A stretch of DNA of 64,000 nucleotides from Grifola frondosa (GCA_001683735.1 LUGG01000002.1:1302001-1366000), one strand, 5' to 3'; shown: positions 36,528 to 47,350, counted from the stretch's first letter. Notes: generated by a model not told the origin, from the letters alone. Numbers and translations: made by a program.

Positions 36528-36894
36528 ACAACGAGCCCGCATTTTTGGTGAAAATCCTGAGCAACACAGATAATTTAAGGTTGTTAAGATCGCGGTGTGG
36601 GTCCACATTTTTGGAGGTCCTAAGCAACAAAGTGAATCCAAAATGATATTCAGGGCACGATGAACCCCGCTTAATGTTGCATCCTGCACGACGTTTGTTT
36701 CGGGAACATATGTTGGCATTTTGTCCAAGTGTTAGCGCGTCCCCGCATGTTCGCTTCTTGTGTGTTTCCCCGAGATGTTCACGTGACATGGACGGTTCTA
36801 CTGAAGGCTGGCCCGGTGACATTGTCACCTGGCCCTCCGCTCTCGGCCTGTTCCCGCATAGAGAAACGCTTCCGGTGATGCCCCTATATAAGCT
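36528..36894. other. Intergenic / promoter-proximal spacer
   Basis: No gene seen. Upstream of the small Cys-rich protein gene. Confidence 0.4.
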
Positions 36895-36902
36895 TCACAA
36901 CC
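36895..36902 (+). promoter_or_regulatory. TATA box of small Cys-rich protein gene
   Basis: TATATAAG, 107-114 nt upstream of the ATG at 37009. Confidence 0.55.
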
Positions 36903-37008
36903 ATTCTCACTCTTACCTATAAACCTTCCACTAGCACACGATCTCCGGCGATACTGTCTCGTCGCGCAGCTTGTAGAAGTTTATACCTGTATCTAATCTC
37001 GCCTGGAC

Positions 37009-37464
37009 ATGTCGGACGCTAGCGCAGCCTCCATTGAGATCAACGACGCGCTGTTCTGCCAGCACTTCAAGGAGGTTGTGAGTAACCGGCATCCAGCGCG
37101 ATCGCAGAACTTCTTACCCATCTTGTGTGCAGTGCGCTAACTGCTCCTTCGATGGGCGGGAAGAGAATGATACCTTCTTCGGGGTGAGTCTGCATTATTT
37201 ATGGGGATTTTTGGGTGATGAACGTGGGAATGAGCAGTTCGACCCTATCGATCGCGAAGGCCTTGAAGCCCCTCCATGTAGCGTAAACAAAGAGGGTCAG
37301 TACTTGTGTAAGAAGCATGGATCGACTGGTACGCACGGTGTTTTCTGTGCGTCGTCGAGTGCTAATATTGGCGCTATCTACGTCTAGCCTGCAATCAGTG
37401 CTTTGGCTGGAAGAAGCAGATAACCAGGGCCCGGACGGCCGCGAAGAAGGCTGGAAAGAAGTAG
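37009..37464 (+). CDS. Small Cys-rich protein of unknown function (95 aa, 4 exons)
   Basis: Exons 37009-37077, 37133-37183, 37238-37328 and 37388-37464; 288 nt, no stop, introns of 54-59 nt with good GT-AG sites. The protein has one His and three Cys pairs in a zinc-ribbon-like spacing: FCQHF, CANCSFDGREEND, LCKKHGSTACNQCFGWKKQ, and a Lys/Arg-rich tail (RARTAAKKAGKK) that could bind nucleic acid or act as a nuclear signal. I recall no named family. The dense intron pattern and clean frame argue for a real, constrained gene. Zinc binding and nuclear location are inferences. Confidence 0.85.
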
Positions 37465-38155
37465 TTGTTACGATGGTTTGGATGGCTTGTAATAATCTCG
37501 AACACTCGAAGGGCGGTCCGAGGACGAGACTGTATGATAAGTGTGTGTACGATGCTGTACAACAATGTAGCCAATGATATATGGCGGATCTCTGCTCACC
37601 GGTTTTTGGTTTGCTGGATGTCGAGTGACGATGTCCATCCAAGGACTCGGTTCCGCAGAAAGAACATTGACATAATATCTGCTCAACGGTCGGTGTATAT
37701 ACTAGATAACGCGGGCCCGTGTATCAGTGATGATCAGGAAGTGAGCATCAACTGCTTCGTTTATCTGAACACCCTGTCGCAGGCAATCAAGTTACTGTTA
37801 CTAAGTGGCACATGAGTGCCCCGTGTCAACATGACTGAATAAACACTCACATCCCACTGGTTCCTCGTATGCAGGGATTGTAAACTGCCGTGTCGTGAGA
37901 CGGTGCTAACATCGAGCCCTCTCGCCACAGCCGGATCCTGATTTTATGACCAATAGCTGACCACTGGTTCGTTTTAGCTTTACATTTCCAAGCCTCGCGA
38001 AAGGCCATTTGACCGAGCGCGGCAGGGGGTCCGCCAAAACCGGGGGTGGGTAATGCAGAAAGTCGGTCATCCGCGCGTGTATTTGTCATCAAATGGCTTG
38101 CTCTCGTCAGTGTTCGCCATGCTGCCGCAACCGAGCCAAACACCTCGACTTCAGT
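37465..38155. other. Intergenic, no gene recognised
   Basis: About 690 bp; 3' UTR of the small gene and promoter of the downstream lyase gene. No other feature. Confidence 0.4.
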
Positions 38156-38156
38156 C

Positions 38157-38164
38157 ATATAAAG
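38157..38164 (+). promoter_or_regulatory. TATA-like box of cystathionine gamma-lyase gene
   Basis: ATATAAAG, about 58-65 nt upstream of the ATG at 38222. Confidence 0.5.
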
Positions 38165-38221
38165 CCGCCGTCAGCTTACTAGACTTGCCAGCAACCCCAC
38201 CCACTTTATATCATTACCTCC

Positions 38222-39797
38222 ATGACTGTCATGTCGCCAGCGTTGTTGAACGGCGAGGCCGCCACCAACGGCCACCACGTTAATGGCCCAGCCATCAACG
38301 GACTTAAGAAATCGTCCGTCGATGGCTTCGGCACCCGCGCTATCCACGTTGGCTCAGATGCGAACGAGGAGACGGGCGCAGTAATTCCGGCGATATCCCT
38401 CAGCACCACATACAAGCAGAACGGCGTCGGCAACCACAAGGTGAGTTTCGTGAAAATTTGACCGATGGCCGCGGAGGCGCATCATGTGCACATTTTTCGG
38501 AACATCCGCCTTAATTTTGACCCTGTGGATGTTTAAGAATATGGATATCTGGACAGGGCTGCTTTTGACATTGTCTGACATTTTTGCTTCTTAGGGCTTT
38601 GAGTATTCGCGCTCCGGAAATCCGAATCGCAATGCGTTGGAAGCAACTCTGGCTTCTCTGGAATCAGGAGGCGCTTATGCACTCGCCTTCGCCTCTGGTT
38701 CGGCAACTACAGCGACTGTTCTGCAATCGCTCGGACCGGACGCGCATATAGTCAGCGTCAACGATGTGTATGGCGGCACGTTCCGCTACATGTCGCGAGT
38801 GGCAAAGGAGAATCAGGGGTTGGATACCACATTCGTGGACCTAGAGAACGCAGATGACGAGACCATTCTCGCATCTTTCCGCCCAAACACTAAGGTTTGT
38901 GTCTTGCAAGGTTTGGGGTGACCACTATACTTACCAATCTTATGCAGCTTGTCTGGATAGAATCCCCTACCAATCCCACACTTCGCCTAATTGATATACC
39001 CCGTATCGCATCGCTCGCGCGCTCGGCGCCGTCCTCGCCTCTCGTCCTCGTAGACAATACCTTCCTCTCTCCGTTCTACTCCTCTCCCCTCTTGCAGGGT
39101 GCCGACATCGTCATGCATAGCCTGACGAAATATATCAATGGGGCACTCCGACGTTGTAATGGGCGCGCTGATCCTCCCCGCGCACCACACCGCGCTCCTC
39201 GAGCGGCTGCGCTTCCTGCAGAACGCGATCGGCGCAGTACCAAGTGCATATGACTGCTGGCTCGCGCAACGCGGTGCAAAGACGCTGCATCTGCGGATGA
39301 AAGCGCACGGCGAGAACGCGCTCGTCGTCGCACATGCACTGGAGCGCTCGCCATACGTCGAGGAGGTGATATACCCGGGCCTCTCCACGCACCCACGTAA
39401 TGCTCTTGCATACCGTTCGCTCTCGCCACATGCACGCCGGTTTGTAGACAAGTTCCTCAACGAGCATTCGGAGGACGAGTCTGCCGATGGCAGCTTCCCG
39501 TATGGAGGGATGATATCGTTCAGGATCCGCGGCGGTGCAGCGGAGGCAGAGAAGTTCTTGACGACAACGCGCCTGTTCACACTGGCAGAGTCCCTGGGCG
39601 GTGTGGAAAGTCTTGCAGAGCTTCCTGCACAGATGACACACGGAAGCATCCCTCCAGCGGAGCGTGCGCTGCTCGGTATTGGCGACAACCTCATACGGCT
39701 GTCGGTTGGTGTGGAGGAGGTAGAGGACCTGGTTGCGGACGTGGAGCAGGCGTTGGAGGCTGCGGCAGCGATATCGCCCAAGGCGTTGCATCCTTAA
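38222..39797 (+). CDS. CYS3: Cystathionine gamma-lyase
   Basis: Exons 38222-38440, 38595-38894 and 38948-39797. PLP fold-type I Cys/Met-metabolism enzyme: GFGTRAIHVG, YSRSGNPNRNALE, ALAFASGSAT, NDVYGGTFRY, WIESPTNPTL, DNTFLSPF and the PLP-lysine block MHSLTKYINGHSDVVMG, ending with SLGGVESLAELP and LSVGVEEVEDLV. It cleaves cystathionine to cysteine, 2-oxobutyrate and ammonia in the transsulfuration pathway. An N-terminal extension rich in Asn and Gly precedes the core. The frame shifts in a 4-base G run (39140-39143), right at KYING. Three Gs restore HSDVVMG, so one extra base is the likely error. A second upstream in-frame Met follows within three codons. Confidence 0.93.
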
Positions 39798-40221
39798 TTC
39801 TTCTATCGGATGCATCCTCGGACCGGATATTCACGACTATTTATTCGTAGATTGTATTGGTGTATTGTAGAGCTCGATTATTGAGTCGCAGCTATGAGAT
39901 GTCTGTATCTGCTACAGAGAGAGACAATACAAACAATGGCTCCCTGAAATCTTGGAATGGCATCCTGGGATAACCCAGAAAACCGTAAAATAATAATTTG
40001 TCGTATGGGTGGGTCGTACTGAGACCTGCGGAATGCATCAAGATTGAGTGCAGGTAATACTGGTTCATTCCACAGGTGACTTGTGCGCGATCCCAATGAT
40101 ATCGTCACACATGTCATCCATCCATATTCGTCTGTTCTCACCTCCATACATTTTTGCACCCATGCCTGGTGGACAGAAACTTGACCACTATAGACTGAAA
40201 TAAGTGCCAAGTTGTGTCTGC
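39798..40221. other. Intergenic spacer
   Basis: No gene seen; includes the 3' UTR of the lyase. Confidence 0.4.
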
Positions 40222-40800
40222 CTAGGAAGAAATACGCGCCTCAAATGCATCGCCTTCCAGTTCATTCACGAGCCTGTCGAGATTGCCTGCCAACAGGCCC
40301 TCGACGCCGACCATCTTGACATCCTGCTGGTCTGCGGCGCGTTGCAAGATCCGAGGCGTGTTAGCAGGGTGCTCATGGTTCATGGCATGGACGGCACTCC
40401 CATTGCCATCGAGCCTCACATAATCCCTGTGCACACGAGAGTTTTGAATAGAGTGGCGGACATGCCACATGAAAGAACTTTTACCCGTCGACTGCGTGCT
40501 TTGCGTAGGATTCCTGCTTAGTTGCAAGGTGTCCTGCTGGGTCTCGCATGGCAACATCGCGGTAGTGAGCCCACCACGCGCAGGATATGACGCCCCCAGG
40601 CTCCACCATATCACAGGCCTGGCGGATGGCATCTTTTCTCAAAATGGGGACATTATATGATACAGAAGACCCAGGCAAAGAACTGCATCAAATGTGCCGA
40701 CCTCATTGTGGGGAAGGAGTGAGCTTAGTGAAAGCACATCTCCTTCGTAGATGCGACTGGGGCGCGGAGCATCTGGGGAGGCCACGATACAAAATATGCG
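40222..40800 (-). pseudogene. SAM-dependent methyltransferase fragment
   Basis: On the minus strand one frame (to 40481) reads RIYEGDVLSL, FDAVLCLGSSVSYN and ACDMVEPGGVISCAWW, the motif II/III order of class I methyltransferases (acidic residue after a strand, then LxxGG-like loop). A different frame continues with WHVRHSIQNSRVHRDYV and AMNHEHPANTPRILQRA, ending at a stop at 40222. The SAM-binding motif I (GxGxG) is not present, so the copy is 5'-truncated and frame-shifted near 40490. It lies between the lyase and a cluster of other gene fragments. Substrate unknown. Confidence 0.45.
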
Positions 40801-42837
40801 AGCGAGAGGACGCCTGGTGATAGTCGCGTGGCGTCATGTCCTAGCAGCAAGCGGAAAAAGTGCCGCCCTGTGGAAACTGAATTTCAAGCAGAGGTGCCGT
40901 AAAATTGTCAGGAAAATGACCAGTGGCTCCGCCAACATCCAGATCTTGGCTCTCCTGTCCGTCGGTTACCTCAAACTCAATGCGGTGAGCTTTGAGGTGG
41001 CCATCCTCTCCAGAGGGATTTTCCGTGTGAAGTGGCAGTGTGCAGCTCTTGTGGAGTGGTCATTGGAACAAACTACGAAGTGGGAGAAAGTAGTGTGAGA
41101 GCTAGGAAAACACTCACGTAGCTAGCCTCTTCTGTCGGCATGGGTTGGTTGGGAAGAAATGGCTCATAACAAATATGTCTCTAAAAGCTCCATGTGTCGT
41201 GCTTGGCAGCCGCATCGGAATGTTAGTGGGTGCCTAATAAATCCCTTCATTGATAGGTAAGTGTTCCTTCAAAATATGCACATCGGCATGGAGGTAAGCA
41301 GAACCAGCAGGAACAAAGATCCAAAAGAAAGCGCGGTCAAAAGCGAGGATGGTCCAGGGAAGCATCGGGTGATATAGCCATTATGGTCACCGATAGGAAA
41401 ATGCCACCCTCAAAGAAGCTGGCATATGGCTAAAATTCCTTGGAGCCAGGTCCACCAATTGACCAGCGACCCCCCAGAAAACATTTCAAGCTTTATGCAT
41501 ACAGCAGTACAAGCATGCCAGAAACTCTAGTTGTGGCCCAGATCCCAGATGTGCTCAGAGTTGAATCAAAATCTGGGTCCATTTCTTCGAATGTGTGCTT
41601 AAGCATGCAGTGCAACAAATGATAACGATGGAATGAGTGGGATGTTAAACAGAAGTGCACAGTCCAGACTCCGCAATGAAAGAAACGTCTGACGACACAA
41701 GAGACGCCTCGCTTCGCTTCGGCAGGCAAGTCGACTTGTCTTGTCAATTCTTGCATGAAGGTTGAGGTAGGATGTAGATAAATGTCTATTAGGAACTAAA
41801 CTAATATATCGGTATATGTAACGTTCTCTGTAGTTAGCTCTCCTGGTCGTAATCTCACTTTGGCATGGGATCTATGGCGAATTCTTGATAGAGCCGTATA
41901 CAATTGTCCATGCAAAACACTGGACGCACGAGGTCAACACCCACAACATCCAAAGTAAGACCTTGACAACTATTGAAGGTTCATCAGCAAAACTCGGTTT
42001 CGTCTGAGTTTGTCTGATTTCATCTGAATGTCTCTGGAGTGTCTTAATTCAGACCAAAAAGATCTCACAGCAACATCAGACGGATTCAGACACTTAAGAT
42101 GGTCCAGAACAAGGTATTATACTATTACATACCGCAGTTCGACAAGTTCAGAAACACACAGAGGGTCCAGAGCCCCCAGCCAATCAGACCAAAAGTTCAA
42201 CACTCTTTCCACGAGATCAACAAGAGATCCCAGACTGCTTAAACCCCCCAAGAGCATCTGTCTGGTCACTCTGGGTTGTCTGATCCGAATCAGATCGATC
42301 AGAGCTCACAGACTCTGAAGAAACTCTTATAAAAGTGAGCACAAAACAGACATTTAAGCAAAAACAAATGGACCCAGCTCCGTGTCTGCATTGGGACATC
42401 ACACTCACACACTGTATGAACAGCGCGGGTGACACCCCGCCGCTCCCGGTGCGCACGGCAATGAGAAGTTCTGTCAAGACAGCAGTCTTGCATCGAGTTC
42501 GGAGTAGGGGCAGAAAATGTGAGACCAAGCTCGATGCCGGAGTCAACGGAGTGCCGCAATGCCAACATTGGACGGCGTGATCGCAGGCGGCGGCTGGGGA
42601 TGCTACACTGTAGGCAAAATCCGCCTGCGCGGGGTTGATGTAGGTGTCGACAGATGGCCGCTGGATCATGCTCCGCACACTGCCGACATGATCGTCTGCA
42701 GTCTGAGAAGTCGAATGATGTCCGGAGCCTGCAAAGTGAGAACATGTTCGCTGTAAGGAGAGGAATAAGTCCCCATGCCTGGACGCAATGCCTAGTATAG
42801 AGCGCGGGCAATAGTCAGTCCCACACATCCCTTGACT
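40801..42837. other. Intergenic, no intact gene; TATA-like site at 42326
   Basis: About 2 kb without a convincing gene. At 41995-42320 the sequence is rich in TCAGAC/GTCTGA-type words on both strands. A TATAAAAG lies at about 42327. A short 70-codon frame starts 40 bp later (42368) but has no recognisable features. Confidence 0.3.
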
Positions 42838-43172
42838 GCCGGACAAACATACCGTAACATCGAGGATGTTCACCCGGACACCACACATATTCTCCTCGGC
42901 ACAGACGCCCTCCTTCGCCGCCCACTAGAATGCCGCAATGCACAAATCCTTGATTTCGTTGAGGTACTGCACACCCTTGGTGACATCGAACGAGAAAAGT
43001 TGGGGCCGGTCGTTTCGGGGCCAAAACACCAGATTTTCCACGCATCGGTGACGTCCTAGCCAAATTCGTCCGCCATAACACGCGCACGAAGCTTGTAATC
43101 GTCACGGACGCTGACCTTCCCGCTCTCGATCGCAAGCGTGAGTTCCTCCTCAAAGAAATGATTGTGTTCGTT
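42838..43172 (-). pseudogene. Elongation factor 2 (eEF2) fragment
   Basis: Minus-strand translation gives consecutive eEF2 blocks: [28 protein letters not shown], a TAG where the family has Trp, DVTDA, KIWCFGPETTGPNF, then after a one-base shift GVQYLNEIKD, CIAAF, EGVCAEEN and VRVNILDVT, where a good splice donor (gtatgt) follows. This covers roughly residues 600-700 of an 840-aa protein. Nothing of the GTPase domain or the diphthamide loop is seen. It is a truncated genomic (intron-containing) copy, not a functional gene. It is adjacent to a PKS fragment and a methyltransferase fragment. Confidence 0.8.
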
Positions 43173-43194
43173 CTGCAGTTTAGACTGCAGTGTG

Positions 43195-43450
43195 GTATGG
43201 GCGCGAGCATAGAGTGTGGATGGAGGGCATGGGGCACGAGGGGTGCAGTGCGGGGGGCGGGCACGTACGATGAGTACGTGCGGATGTGAGCGCGGATGTG
43301 ACGAGCGAGCATGGGTGCAGGCACGAGAACAGGCACAGGTATGCGGTGCGGTGCAGATGCAGGCATGGAGCGTGGACGAGAGGTGGCTGTAGGCATGGGA
43401 CGGGCAGTACTGTGTGGGGTGTGGGCGACATGTGGAGGGTTAAAATAACA
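43195..43450. repeat. G-rich, purine-biased low-complexity tract
   Basis: The plus strand is strongly G-biased over about 250 bp with recurring 'gtgcgg', 'ggcatgg' and 'gcacgag' words and a run of six G. No coding explanation. Confidence 0.6.
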
Positions 43451-43751
43451 AGTAGATAGTGAGAAGTAAGGATAGCGAGGGGAGGAGGCTGTCGTGGAGG
43501 TGGAAGTGGACTCAAATGTGATGCGGCAGCGACGCAGCGTGCAAGTACTGAACGCCAGAACTGAGAAGTTCGAAGCGCGCAAGTTCAAGTTCAACTTCGT
43601 TTGATACTCCCACGTCACTCACCTTCAACACAAGTCTTGGCCTGCATCGCACACCTCGTTCTCTCCTCCACTCTCCCACTTCTCGTCACTGACGACTCGT
43701 CCCGCTAGGATCTCGCTGTTTCTTGCAGCGGCCTTAGCTCCGCGAGCCAGC

Positions 43752-44921
43752 TTGTCGGCGCTCATCGCTCAACTTGAGGGCGCGTGGTCGGTGGGCCAGC
43801 TCGATCTACTCCAGAAGCAATACAAGGAGTCTGGGCACAAGTGCCTCCACCTGAATGTGCAGTATGCGTACCACGCACGGGAGATGGGCCCCGTCGTCGA
43901 AGACCTGCGCGTGCTCGGCGCACAGGCACGCCTCGCCGCGCGCACGCTCCCCATGCTCGTGCAACCAGGTGATGCGTCCGTCTTCACCTCAGAATACTCC
44001 GCACGCCAATGTGGTGAGTCTGTACACTTCGAGCAGGGCATCCAGGCCTCATTGCTAGCCCTGAATTCATGGGCGTTGCGGCGTGCATCGAGATCGGTCC
44101 GCACTTCACCATGCTCCCGATGCTGTGCTGCCTCCAGGGATGCGCGGGAACACTTCTGCTCCTCCCCTCCGGTGCAGGGATGCCTCCGACTTCGCCGTGC
44201 TTTGTGCCGCCCCCGCTGGACTGTACACGCTCCCCGTTGCCCATGATATCGCGTGGCGCAAGGTCTTCAATGCCCTCGCGTCTATTGGTGGACCTCCCGC
44301 TGTATCCTTTCGCCGACACGTGCTATTGGGTGACCATTGAGGGAGAACACCCCACGGGCTGCTGCCGCGCTCGCTCCGACACTCCCCAAGCCCCGCTTTT
44401 CGCTGCTTGACTCCTCTGTTGGCTTGCCTTCTGCGGAGGGCGTCGACGGTATGTTCAAGATGCCTTTCAGCCTCCTTGCGGACCTAGTCGATGGCCATAA
44501 GGTATCTGGCTTCGCGTTGTGCCCAGCCTCAGTTTGCCACGAACTCGCAGCGGCTGGCGCACAGCTCATGCTTGAGCACCTCGCGCGCACGCCAGTGGAC
44601 GTTGTGCTCGACCTTGCCGGGATCACCTACTCGAACTCACTCGTCTATTCTCCAGATGTCGCGCGCACGGTACGCACGGACATCACACTCAACGCTCCCG
44701 GCGAGAAGTACGTTGGTGCGTTTAGCATCAGCTCGTATACTACAGGCAGCGAACGCCAACCACACTGCACGGGCGTCTTCGACGTCAGAGGCAGCTCGGA
44801 GCGCGCGTCGAAGCTTACGCTCGCGAGCACGATGGTCAAGTGGCGCCAGCAGGCCATGCTCGACTCCCATGCTGCAGAGATGTTCTACACGTGCACAGCG
44901 TACGAGCTCGTCTTCTCGCGC
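43752..44921 (+). pseudogene. Non-reducing (orsellinate-type) polyketide synthase fragment, cut by LTR
   Basis: The fragment starts inside the acyltransferase domain (HLNVQYAYHAREMGPVVEDLR; GVAACIEIGPHFTMLPML) and runs through the linker (YTLPVAHDIAWRKVFNAL; VDLPLYPFADT) into a product-template domain (GHKVSGFALCPAS with the catalytic-His region; TPVDVVLDLAGITYSN). At least four frame changes are needed, near 44055, 44180, 44285 and 44345. The sequence is abruptly replaced at 44922 by the 5' LTR of the gypsy element, so the rest of the PT domain, ACP and thioesterase are absent. KS and SAT domains are also missing upstream. Such PKSs make orsellinic acid-type aromatics. This copy is dead. Confidence 0.85.
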
Positions 44922-45111
44922 TGTCACGCACCAAATGTGTTTGGTACCTGGACATGGCAAAATAACATCAATTTTGCACATCCTGTCATCAATAAGTAAC
45001 ATGACATGGGACATCAAATCGGGAACGTGGTCACGTGCTTATACTCATAAATAAAGCACAACTCTGTTCAACCGTTCCCAGGCATTCTTGTTCCTGTCCA
45101 TCACCATCATG

Positions 45112-45552
45112 CAGGCAATTTCGTACCCTCGTGATACTCAGGTTCCCTACTATCGGGTGCATCGACAGACTCGTAAACATATCCTCATCCTCGATCCAGT
45201 CCAGGATCATCTTATCCCAATCTATTTTTCTGGTCCCCTTCGTCTTTTGGGACCCAACATCGAGTTTACAGGACGAATCACCCGCATCCTTCAATTTCAG
45301 GAGACTCGAGTCATTGTTGCTGTGGAGCATTACACAGGCACCCAGGAAGTTGCAGTGGGCATTCCCTATTCCATTCTAGCCATGTTTGAATGGTTGGATG
45401 CATGGATCATTCGGAACATTGCTCATCGCAGAGGAATGTTGAAGCCGAACAGCGATATAGTTGAATTGCCGAAGAACATGCTGCAAGCAGGAGATGCGAG
45501 ACTGATAGATGACTTTCTACTGATCTATGAGGGACATGGATGGAAGAATTAG
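45112..45552 (+). CDS. Unknown 146-aa protein encoded in the 5' LTR
   Basis: The uninterrupted frame starts at ATG (MQAISYPRDTQVPYYRVHRQ) and ends at TAG. The protein is soluble-looking, with an aromatic, mixed beta-like N-terminal half (IYFSGPLRLLGP; VIVAVEHYTGTQEVAVGI) and a helical C-terminal half ending LLIYEGHGWKN. I recognise no family. It lies in the LTR U3 region, upstream of the presumed retroviral TATA, so it would need its own promoter; ataaataaag at 45047 is a weak candidate. The identical protein is present in the 3' LTR. Coding function is inferred from intactness in both copies only, and since the LTRs were copied from one template that is weak evidence. Confidence 0.55.
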   Translation, partial: QAISYPRDTQVPYYRVHRQTRKHILILDPVQDHLIPIYFSGPLRLLGPNIEFTGRITRILQFQETRVIVAVEHYTGTQEVAVGIPYSILAMFEWLDAWIIRNIAHRRGMLKPNSDIVELPKNMLQAGDARLIDDFLLIYEGHGWKN

Positions 45553-46405
45553 GTCACATGACAATGTATCCATTTTCCCACCAATCAGCACTCAGCTCAC
45601 ATTATTTCAAGTCAAAATATGCATCTTTTGTTAAGGACATTACATAAGAATGATTATAAGAAGGAATACATGACTTGAGAAGTTACAATGGAAGGACCTA
45701 GACAAGGTCCAGACCAGTCTACATGTTCTAGCTAAGTTCCAGAATGGCCTAGCCCTTGTCAGAAACTCAATACGACCTAGGCTTGTCAAAAGACACCCTT
45801 AAATTTGGAGTGTTATCAGTTGTAACCCCATTTTGCAAGCCCGGACAGGTCCAGATCAATCACATGACCATCTGGATCATGAGCCCAGACCATCTAGACA
45901 AGGCCTAGATGTGGAGATAAGGAGAAAAGATAGAGATATAAATAGAATTGAAAGTTTAGTGTAGAAATAAGCTTAGTTAGGAAGACTTTGTACTGAATTC
46001 GTAGTTTTGTACTTTTGTAACATAGTTTAGAATGTTCCATGACTAAGACATGATTCAGATGACCTCAGATGAACTCTGATTTGTCAGCACTAATTCAGAA
46101 AAGCCAAGTCAGGACCAATCAGATTGACCATGGATAATCATGATCAGTCGTGATTAGTCAGGATTTGAGGTGGATTAGTAAGGCAACCAGAAATGAGTCA
46201 GGGGGAGTCAGAGTGAGTCATTTCCATGGAATGTTCTGGAATTTCCTCAGGGTAATAAAAGCGGCCAAACTCCCCCTGAGAGCAATATAGTTTTTTTTCC
46301 ACTTTCACCAGCAACATCTGTGTGCCCTCTCCTTCTGTGTGAATTTCACCTTGGATTGTCACCTGACCAGACTGAGCTCTGGTAGTACAAGTCCAAGAAG
46401 AGCAT

Positions 46406-46790
46406 CTCAAGGACCCTACAAGGAAAGTAGGATAGGTTGAGTACTCTGCAGTAAATATTCTCAGTAGCAAGACAGCAGATTGCGGCGTAAGGAAAGTGCA
46501 AGTTTAAGTTCAAGACAAGAAGTTTCTTGGGCTGTTTTACTGTTCAGACAAGTGCTCTGAAAGTACAGACCCAGGCAGGAAGACTCAAGGACCCTACAAG
46601 GAAAGTAGGATAGGTTGAGTACTCTGCAGTAGAATATTCTCAGTAGCAAGACAGCAGATTGCGGCGTAAGGAAAGTGCAAGTTTAAGTTCAAGACAAGAA
46701 GTTTCTTGGGCTGTTTTACTGTTCAGACAAGTGCTCTGAAAGTACAGACCCAGGCAGGAAGACTCAAGGACCCTACAGGACAGTAGGCTA
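46406..46790 (+). repeat. 178-bp tandem repeat in 5' LTR (two full units plus a partial)
   Basis: Units start with ctcaaggaccctaca at 46406, 46584 and 46763. The first two are nearly identical over about 178 bp. The third is a truncated unit ending in the cagtagg region. The 3' LTR has only one full unit before the partial one. Confidence 0.9.
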
Positions 46791-47124
46791 GGTTGAGCAC
46801 TCTCACAAGACCAGGAATTGAAGTCGCAAGTGTTAGCAAGTAATATCCCTGACATTCATTTGGAATCTACGTACCTGAATCTTATATATTTAATAAATCT
46901 CGGATTTCCGGACTCGGCTGAGCCTCTGACCGGAAAAGTAGGAAAACCCGTCACGCTTGGTGCACATTGAAGTATTGAAGGCTTTTAAATTTCTTGCTGC
47001 TTATAATTCAGTTTTGCTGAACCCCTTGCTTGAAAAATAAATCCTTTTGTGAACAAATTCTTGTGTTAGAAATTTATTCTCAGACAGGAACTCTCACGTA
47101 CGTCAATAACCCCTTACAAAGAGT

Positions 47125-47144
47125 TGGAGCCCACCGCGAGGGGG
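47125..47144 (+). other. Putative primer-binding site
   Basis: Starts with TGG seven bases after the LTR end and reads TGGAGCCCACCGCGAGGGGG, which would pair with a tRNA 3' end of the form ...CGCGGTGGGCTCCA. The tRNA was not identified. Confidence 0.55.
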
Positions 47145-47350
47145 TGTGGAAGTAAATTCAATAAGCCCAAAAGTCAATTAGAACGAAATCTGGAGACAAA
47201 CCTGGATATTGCAGATTCAGATAAGAACCCAAGTCAGGCCTTGTTACCAAAGGTTACCAGGATGTACACGGATCATCGTGATCCCCCGAATGAACTAGTC
47301 CATTATCAGATACTCAGTTTTCCATAAGTGGATTCAGTAGTAGGTCTGCA

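Larger units (their letters stand above)
44922..47118 (+). repeat. 5' LTR of gypsy element (2,197 bp)
   Basis: Runs from TGTCACG to TTACA, seven bases before the putative PBS. It contains an intact 146-codon ORF in the U3 part, a TATA-like region near 46250 that is disturbed by an extra A (ggtaataaaag), and a 178-bp tandem repeat at 46406-46790. Unusually long for a fungal LTR. Confidence 0.9.

Noticed and set aside
42815..43618. Minus-strand 267-codon open frame
   Set aside because: Off-frame reading of the eEF2 fragment joined to a C-rich low-complexity tract; the eEF2 frames explain the left part better.
46461..46855. Two near-identical minus-strand open frames in the 5' LTR
   Set aside because: They are readings of the 178-bp tandem repeat in one frame, with no independent coding evidence.
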